Source: Solitalea lacus
Lineage (GTDB): Bacteria; Bacteroidota; Bacteroidia; Sphingobacteriales; Sphingobacteriaceae
Assembly: GCF_022014595.1 (NCBI RefSeq)
Contig: NZ_CP091740.1
Coordinates: 1,116,001 to 1,180,000 of the forward strand
DNA length: 64,000 nt
Reading direction: 5' to 3'
This document shows, one piece after another, positions 58,484 through 64,000 of this stretch (its first letter is position 1; each line of letters opens with the position of its first letter). The translations under genes were made by a program, and so were the position numbers. The notes beneath the pieces are model-generated. The model was given only the letters and a program-made list of their open reading frames with translations. It was not told where the DNA came from and searched no databases.

Positions 58484-58618
58484 AATACCTCCTTTTTTAA
58501 GTTTGGCTTTAAGGATGTGGTTTTTAGATAGTTAGTGTTGAATGGTCAAAGTTAAGGCCTTTTTAAACAAGCTGCCCTATAAGTACTAAATAATTTGAGC
58601 TAACAAACAAACGCAAAA

Positions 58619-58643
58619 AAAAGCCGCGTTATCTGCGGCTTTT
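58619..58643 (-). terminator. intrinsic terminator
   Basis: AAAAGCCGC pairs with GCGGCTTTT around GTTATCT. On the minus strand a run of T follows; it serves the lipocalin-like gene whose stop is at 58685. Confidence 0.9.
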
Positions 58644-58684
58644 AACATTTTGATATCGGGTTCAAAGCTTGATCCAACAACAAT

Positions 58685-59200
58685 TTAAAATGTCTGAAGC
58701 GTAGCTGAAACAGTTTGAGTGTGCTGCTGTCCTTCTTCATCTTCAAATGTTTCAGTGTAGCTAACTTTAAATGTGTTGTTATTGAGAGAAACAATATTCC
58801 AGATGAAAGTTTCCCCTTCACTGTCTACCACTTTCATTTTAGTATTATTCGACTCTAAAGCCCAGGTTCCGTTTTCAACAGCCCCGTCTTCTCCGATGCA
58901 TAAATTAGGACCAGAATAGGCTTCGGACTTGCCATTGTCCTTAAAAATTACGTAATCGTCTTTGGTACAGGTTGGAGTATAGTTATACAAATCTGTTTCT
59001 AAATCCCCATCACCGTCAAGGTCAAATCCCGGAGCAATGGCCATTGCAGTAATTTTCCATTTTTTTCCTACTAATTGAGTCTTAGTGCCATTAGATGGGG
59101 ATAGTGTGGTATCATCATCATTGTCACTATTGCAAGCAGAGAATCCGCTGATTAATAAAATACCTGTCAATAGCAGAGTAATCATTTTGTTCGTTTTCAT
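58685..59200 (-). CDS. lipocalin-like lipoprotein
   Basis: This is a 171-residue lipoprotein (lipobox FSAC, then an Asp-rich linker) of the Bacteroidota lipocalin-like type: LVGKKWKITAMAI opens the barrel, DYVIFKDNGKSEAYSG and GTWALESNNTKMKV follow. The insert DLDGDGDLETDLYN looks like a calcium loop. Ligand unknown. It is divergent from the histidine kinase gene across a 370-base spacer (59201-59568) in which no confident promoter could be placed. Confidence 0.7.
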   Translation of the reverse strand: MKTNKMITLLLTGILLISGFSACNSDNDDDTTLSPSNGTKTQLVGKKWKITAMAIAPGFDLDGDGDLETDLYNYTPTCTKDDYVIFKDNGKSEAYSGPNLCIGEDGAVENGTWALESNNTKMKVVDSEGETFIWNIVSLNNNTFKVSYTETFEDEEGQQHTQTVSATLQTF

Positions 59201-59568
59201 ATTCGTGTTTTTTTATTTTTAATTAATTTGTTTTGCGTTAGCCTTTCCCTCATTCGAGAGCAAAGAATTAGTGGACAAGCAACGTGACAGGTAGATGCTT
59301 CAGCGTTAAAATTTAAAGTAATACCAAATTTATTTGGTGAAAACCCGGATGTTTTTCGTTGTCACTTTTGTATTATTATTATTTCAATGTGTATTAGTAA
59401 ACAATAACTTATTAAGTTTACTGAAGCAAAATTAGCGGCTAATGAGCAGCGATTTTTCTGTGGAAATACTGAATTGCCAGTATAAGTAGTAGTACTTAGG
59501 ATAATACAGAGTTCTGCAGATAATGAATTACCTGGCTATTTTTACCTATAAAAGCCCTGTTGAGAGAA

Positions 59569-61524
59569 ATGTTATTCAAAAAACTATTCTGTTTTTATGC
59601 AGTTGGTTGTTTATCTGTGGGGAGTGCAACAGCTGTGTATGGACAAGCAAAACAAGACAGCAATACAGTCAAGAATTTACTAGATTCGGCCTTGGCGCTT
59701 GAAAGTAGTAATAAACAAACTGCCTTAAACTGTTACCAAACTGCCATTACAGTAAGTAAAAAGATTAATTATGCTTTGGGGGAAGCCAAGTCATTGCACA
59801 ATTCAGGTTTAGTGCAATATGATTTAGCGCAATATGAGGCCGCCCGGCGTTTCTTCAATAGTGCAATTTCACGGTACAGAACCATAAGGAATGGTAAGGG
59901 TATGAGCTCGTGCTATAGTAATATTGGCAACTGTTACCAGCTTCAGGATAAATTTGACAGCGCCTTAATTTATTATCAGAAGGCTATTGATGTTTCGCAA
60001 CAGTATGGGCTTACAGAATCTGCCGGACGCGGATACAATAACATGGGAATGGTATTCCGTAAGCTTAAACAATCCCAAAAAGCTTATGATTATTATTCCA
60101 AAGCGTTTCAGCTGGCCCAAAAAAGTAAAGACTCCTTAAACATGGGAATTGCCTTAATTAATCAGGGAACGATTCTGGATGATTTGGGTAAAAAAGAGGA
60201 GTTTTATAAAAAGCAATTACAGGCGCTTAAACTTGGAGAGCTTTCTAATAATAATTATTTAATGAAGCTTACTTCTTTTAATATTGGGGAGTATTTCTGT
60301 TTAAAGAAAGATTATAAATCAGCTATTCAATATGGTGAAAAAAGTTTGGAGTATTCATTAAAACTGGGAATTCCATATGAAACCGAACGAATTAAACCCA
60401 TATTGGCTAGGTTTTATTTTTTAAATGGAGATTATGCAAAAGCAAAATCCATTTTATTGGAATCGCTTAAACAATCAAAAAAAATTGATGCCTCTGATAT
60501 TACGCTCGATGCTTATTCCATTTTACAAGAGCTTTATGAAGCTAAAGGCGATTATAAACAGGCTTATAAATATCAATCTCTTGCCAAACAATTAAATGAC
60601 AAGATATTTAATGAAACCCAGGTTAAAGCCATTCATGAGCTGGAAGTTAGATATCATACCTCTCAAAAAGACAAGCAGTTAGCCAATAATAACTTGCAGC
60701 TTGCACAAAAAGATCTGCAAATTCAGCGTAAAAACTCATGGATAATTATTACCGTATCGGCCATAGGGTTGTTGTTAACTATTGTTTTGATCATTTACCA
60801 GACTTACATAAACAAGCAAAAATTGCATCAGCAAAAATTGATTGCTTTGGCAAAAGAAAAAGAAGTACAGGTGCTTGAGGCCATGATAAATGGAGAAGAG
60901 AAGGAACGGACCCGAATTGCTAAAGATTTACATGATGGCGTTGGAGGAATGCTTTCAGCTGCTAAAATGCATTTCAGTGTGTTTAAAACTGATAATCCTC
61001 AAATGGTCAACCTTAGCGGTTTCGACAAGGCTCTAGGGTTGCTTGATGAATCGGCTAATGAAGTGCGTAAAACGGCTCATAACCTGATGCCTGAGTTGCT
61101 CATCACCCATGGGCTAAAAGATGCCCTTTCTTTTTTCTGTCAACGGATATCGACCCCTATAACCACAGTTGAATTTGTTTCTATTGGAGGGGTGCCGCGT
61201 TTTAAGCAAAGCTTTGAACTTTCAGTGTATCGCATTGTTCAGGAATTGATGAATAACGTTATTAAACACTCCGAAGCGAAGGAGGCCATTGTACAGATCA
61301 GTTGCCATGACGATTTATTGGCGATCACCGTTGAAGACGATGGAAAGGGGTTTAATCATAATGGAGCCGGTAAAAACGGAATTGGCTTGTCAAGTCTTCA
61401 TTCGAGAGTAGAATCGTTTAATGGTAGTATGAAAATTGATTCAGAAGAAAAAAGAGGAACAACCATTTATCTCGAATTCGACATAGCCAAATTAAAGGTA
61501 CTTGCCGGAAGTGAATTAGTATAA
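59569..61524 (+). CDS. TPR-containing sensor histidine kinase (HisKA_3 / NarX-DegS type)
   Basis: This 651-residue kinase (start ATG 59569; a TTG 9 bases upstream is possible) has a signal peptide, a periplasmic sensor of six or so TPR repeats (about 30-370; for example SSCYSNIGNCYQLQDKFDSALIYYQKAI), one membrane helix (SWIIITVSAIGLLLTIVLIIY), a coiled coil, and the cytoplasmic kinase: phospho-acceptor His455 in IAKDLHDGVGGML and the ATP site DDGKGFNHNGAGKNGIGLSSL. It is followed after 15 bases by the response regulator gene. Confidence 0.93.
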   Translation: MLFKKLFCFYAVGCLSVGSATAVYGQAKQDSNTVKNLLDSALALESSNKQTALNCYQTAITVSKKINYALGEAKSLHNSGLVQYDLAQYEAARRFFNSAISRYRTIRNGKGMSSCYSNIGNCYQLQDKFDSALIYYQKAIDVSQQYGLTESAGRGYNNMGMVFRKLKQSQKAYDYYSKAFQLAQKSKDSLNMGIALINQGTILDDLGKKEEFYKKQLQALKLGELSNNNYLMKLTSFNIGEYFCLKKDYKSAIQYGEKSLEYSLKLGIPYETERIKPILARFYFLNGDYAKAKSILLESLKQSKKIDASDITLDAYSILQELYEAKGDYKQAYKYQSLAKQLNDKIFNETQVKAIHELEVRYHTSQKDKQLANNNLQLAQKDLQIQRKNSWIIITVSAIGLLLTIVLIIYQTYINKQKLHQQKLIALAKEKEVQVLEAMINGEEKERTRIAKDLHDGVGGMLSAAKMHFSVFKTDNPQMVNLSGFDKALGLLDESANEVRKTAHNLMPELLITHGLKDALSFFCQRISTPITTVEFVSIGGVPRFKQSFELSVYRIVQELMNNVIKHSEAKEAIVQISCHDDLLAITVEDDGKGFNHNGAGKNGIGLSSLHSRVESFNGSMKIDSEEKRGTTIYLEFDIAKLKVLAGSELV

Positions 61525-61539
61525 GAAATAGAAACAAAA

Positions 61540-62175
61540 ATGCCAATTAAAGTAACTATTGCAGATGACCATATAGTCGTATTAAATGGATTGAAAATGA
61601 TGCTGGAGAATCAACCAAACATCAGCATTATTTCAACCAATATAAATGGGACAGAACTGTTGGACTCATTGGCCATTCAGCAGCCTGATGTCTTATTGCT
61701 AGATATTCAAATGCCTGGTATGACCGGATTGGAGCTTAGTCCGATTATTGCTAAAACTTATCCGGAAGTGAAAATCATTACTCTTACCAATTTTGAAGCG
61801 TCTCATTATGTGAAGCAAATGATTAGAAATGGTGTTGCCGGCTATCTTTTAAAAAACACAGATCGGGAAACATTAATTAAAGCCATTGAAACGGTTTATG
61901 AAGGTGAGCAATTCATCGACCGACATATTCAGAAAGTATTACTTGAAGAAAGTCTTTCAGGGAAGAAGGTATCATCCTATGAGGTTCCTTTAACCAAACG
62001 TGAAAAGGAAATTTTGAAACTGGTAGCAGAAGAGAAGAGCAATCAGGATATAGCTGACATGCTTTTCATTAGTTTACGAACAGTTGAAACGCATCGTTTA
62101 AACCTTTCACAAAAACTAAATATTAAAAATACGGCCGGGTTAGTTAAGGAAGCTATTAAAAGGGGATTAGTTTAA
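61540..62175 (+). CDS. NarL/LuxR-family response regulator
   Basis: The 211-residue protein has a receiver domain with phospho-acceptor Asp55 (VLLLDIQMPGM), acidic pocket Asp9-Asp10 and Lys105 area (GYLLKNTDR), and a C-terminal LuxR-type HTH (LTKREKEILKLVAEEKSNQDIADMLFISLRTVETHR). It is the partner of the upstream kinase and likely controls transcription of nearby or distant genes. Confidence 0.95.
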   Translation: MPIKVTIADDHIVVLNGLKMMLENQPNISIISTNINGTELLDSLAIQQPDVLLLDIQMPGMTGLELSPIIAKTYPEVKIITLTNFEASHYVKQMIRNGVAGYLLKNTDRETLIKAIETVYEGEQFIDRHIQKVLLEESLSGKKVSSYEVPLTKREKEILKLVAEEKSNQDIADMLFISLRTVETHRLNLSQKLNIKNTAGLVKEAIKRGLV

Positions 62176-62217
62176 ACTTCGATAGATTTCTGACTTATTT
62201 TGCATCCTCTTTACATC

Positions 62218-63167
62218 ATGAAAAAAATCTTATCTCTGGTTTTTCTTGTTTTCGTTGTACTTTCAGTTTCAGGACAAAATACAAAAGTGGCCAATAGCAG
62301 GCCTAATGTTATTTTTATTTGTGCCGATGATTTGGGGTATGGTGATTTGAGCTGTTATGGGGCCTCGAAAATTAGAACGCCAAATTTAGATCAGTTGGCT
62401 GCTACCGGAATTCGTTTTTCAGATGGACATTCTACTTCCGCAACATGTACTCCATCTCGTTACGCACTTATGACAGGAGAATATCCGTGGCGTAAACAAG
62501 GTACCGGTATTTTACCGGGTGATGCAGCCTTAATTATTCCAACTAACAAAACAACGTTACCTAATCTCTTTAAGAAAGCTGGTTACAAAACAGGTATTGT
62601 AGGTAAATGGCATTTGGGCTTAGGTGAAGCTGTTGCTAAAGATTGGAATGGGGATATTAAACCTGGGCCGAATGAAGTTGGTTTTGATTATTCCTTTATT
62701 TTTCCAGCTACTGCAGATAGGGTGCCGACTGTGTTTTTGGAAAACCATAAAGTAATTGGTTTGGATGCTAATGACCCTATGTATCCTCAGCTCTAATCTG
62801 TCAGATCGATATGATGGCCTCGTTCTCTAAACTGATTAATCAATTCATTCCTAAAGGGGATGCACCAGATAGTGAAAACCAGCTTGACGCTTTGCTTGGC
62901 AAATCCTTAAAAGGTCGCTCAGTATTGATTGGACAGGGTGGGGCATTGTCAATCATAAAAGATGGCTGGAAATACATTACTCCAAGTAAAGGGGCAGCAT
63001 ATGATAAAATGGTAGGAATAGAAACAGGCAACGATAGGGGTCCTCAGCTGTATAATCTTAAGGAGGATTTAGGCGAGAAAAATAACCTTGCGGCAAAATA
63101 TCCGGAGAAAGTTAAAGAATTGGCAGATTTACTAATGTCTATCAAACTGAAACCAGAGGAAATGTGA
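62218..63167 (+). pseudogene. sulfatase with internal deletion
   Basis: The N-terminal part (62218-62796) has a signal peptide and the sulfatase core with ICADDLGYGD and the Cys-type active site CTPSRYALMTG. It stops at 62796 after DPMYPQL. The C-terminal part (DMMASFSKLINQFIPKGDAPDSENQLDALLG ... DGWKYITPSKGAAYDKM ... KNNLAAKYPEKVKELADLL) resumes within 10 bases in another frame. About 150-200 residues of a normal 450-500 residue sulfatase are missing, including part of the metal site. It is probably inactive. Confidence 0.85.
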
Positions 63168-63254
63168 GGTGTACTTGGCCATTTATACATGGATAATGCT
63201 TTAAGGAAACCTCTTTAAACTTTGTACTTAGAATATTATGAAGCAATAAGAAAA

Positions 63255-63277
63255 GGCTTTTAAATAATTTAAAAGCC
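63255..63277. terminator. intrinsic terminator between convergent genes
   Basis: GGCTTTTAAA pairs with TTTAAAAGCC across a 3-base loop. It lies between the sulfatase pseudogene and the convergent 63304 gene and may serve both. Confidence 0.75.
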
Positions 63278-63303
63278 CTTTGGGACAAGGTTGCTTGCTT
63301 CAT

Positions 63304-63996
63304 TTATTGAGCTTGCTCATTATAAGTGTTTTCCATTTGTAGCATTTTCTTATAAAACCCTGCAGATTGCATTGTAATATCCTTGGCAATGTTTTGCATG
63401 TCAACAATGGTTTTAAGCAATGTAATTTGATAATTAGCCAATTGTGCCAGTTCTTTAGATTGTTTTGACGATTGAGACGGAGCTCCGTAATTGCCTTTAG
63501 CTAAGAAGCTATCATAAGGGGCCACCGAGCGTTTGTAAGCAGCTATAAGGTCAAGAAGTCCATCGCGATAAAACTGTAATTTGGTTTCATACGTAGCACT
63601 TCTAATATTAAACTCGTGAAAATCGATTTCTTTGAGTCTTTTGTTTATCCATTCAGGTGCATTCTCGCCAACCATGTTTATAAGCTTTGATTTTTCAACC
63701 ATAATTGGAGCAAGTGTCTTAAGTTCTTTTTTATCCAATTCTTTCATCTTTCTTTCACTTTCGGTCTCAAATGTAGAGTATGCCTTTTTGATAAACTCTT
63801 CCGTGAATAGATTGAGCATCATAGCCGCTTCAACAGTTGCAGTAATGCCTTTTTGTGTGGATATTTCTTGTATTAAAACTGCATTTTGATAAGGTGTTTT
63901 TTTAGATGTGGGGTCTTCCATTTTTGCTGCCAATACAAACCTTGAATTGCTTGCTTTTGTAGAATTTTGAAGATTGTCATTTTCTGATGAATTCAT
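63304..63996 (-). CDS. unrecognised coiled-coil protein, near the window edge
   Basis: This 230-residue protein has no recognised domain, signal peptide or membrane segment. It is rich in helices and charged residues (LDKKELKTLAPIMVEKSKLI; LQFYRDGLLDLIAAYKRSV) and its C-terminal third looks like a coiled coil. The ATG at 63996 is 5 bases from the window end, so the true start could be further upstream. Context to the right is not visible. Confidence 0.5.
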   Translation of the reverse strand: MNSSENDNLQNSTKASNSRFVLAAKMEDPTSKKTPYQNAVLIQEISTQKGITATVEAAMMLNLFTEEFIKKAYSTFETESERKMKELDKKELKTLAPIMVEKSKLINMVGENAPEWINKRLKEIDFHEFNIRSATYETKLQFYRDGLLDLIAAYKRSVAPYDSFLAKGNYGAPSQSSKQSKELAQLANYQITLLKTIVDMQNIAKDITMQSAGFYKKMLQMENTYNEQAQ

Positions 63997-64000
63997 TGAT

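Overview
The window looks like a chromosomal segment of a Bacteroidota bacterium, most likely of the Sphingobacteriales/Sphingobacteriaceae (a Solitalea- or Pedobacter-like genome is my guess; the 16S gene would settle it). The evidence is SusC/SusD outer-membrane pairs, many lipoproteins, Bacteroidota-specific families (DUF4403, DUF4835/PorD, START-like), promoters of the TTTG-N19-TAnnTTTG type, ISAon1-type insertion sequence debris and a 16S-Ile-Ala-23S-5S rRNA operon. The DNA is AT-rich apart from the rRNA operon.

Layout. Positions 1-5909: the end of a polysaccharide-utilisation-type locus (SusC, SusD, a DUF1735/F5-8C lipoprotein and an M60 mucinase-like metalloprotease), pointing to host or mucin-like glycoprotein use. 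5993-14950: housekeeping genes (FabI, DUF4403 lipoprotein, FabV/TER reductase, RecN, PorD, CoaBC, RpoZ, BamD). 15290-21033: an rRNA operon with three tandem promoters, boxA-like elements and a strong terminator. 21356-25207: a secreted GH31 glycosidase carrying Fn3, F5/8C, dockerin and cohesin-like modules. 25347-34089: TsaD, TamB, RibBA, LptG and a START-like protein.

34210-about 46300 is an accessory region that begins at tRNA-Met. The sequence just 3' of this tRNA (terminator plus the start of an integrase gene) recurs in decayed form near 37590 and again at 39931, the last time with a deleted tRNA-Met copy. This suggests several elements inserted one after another at the same tRNA and then decayed. 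Their cargo includes an erythromycin-esterase-like protein, an ISAon1 remnant, an orphan HipB-like regulator, a DUF4242-cyclase-AraC fusion with a DUF4242 lipoprotein beside it, and a denitrification module (porin, FNR-like regulator, NirK-cytochrome c fusion, SUMF1-like protein, SCO).

46377-64000: a WG-repeat lipoprotein, a DUF1254/DUF1214 protein, a complete Ku-LigD end-joining pair, an unrecognised three-gene cluster (642-aa protein, PG-binding/M15 peptidase, Pro-rich 783-aa protein), two lipoproteins, a TPR histidine kinase with its NarL-type regulator, a sulfatase gene with an internal deletion, and an unrecognised coiled-coil protein at the end.

No CRISPR array, intact prophage or intact transposase was seen. 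The strongest candidates for undescribed biology are the DUF4242-cyclase-AraC regulator with its lipoprotein partner, the 52141-57365 cluster, and the tandem tRNA-Met island.
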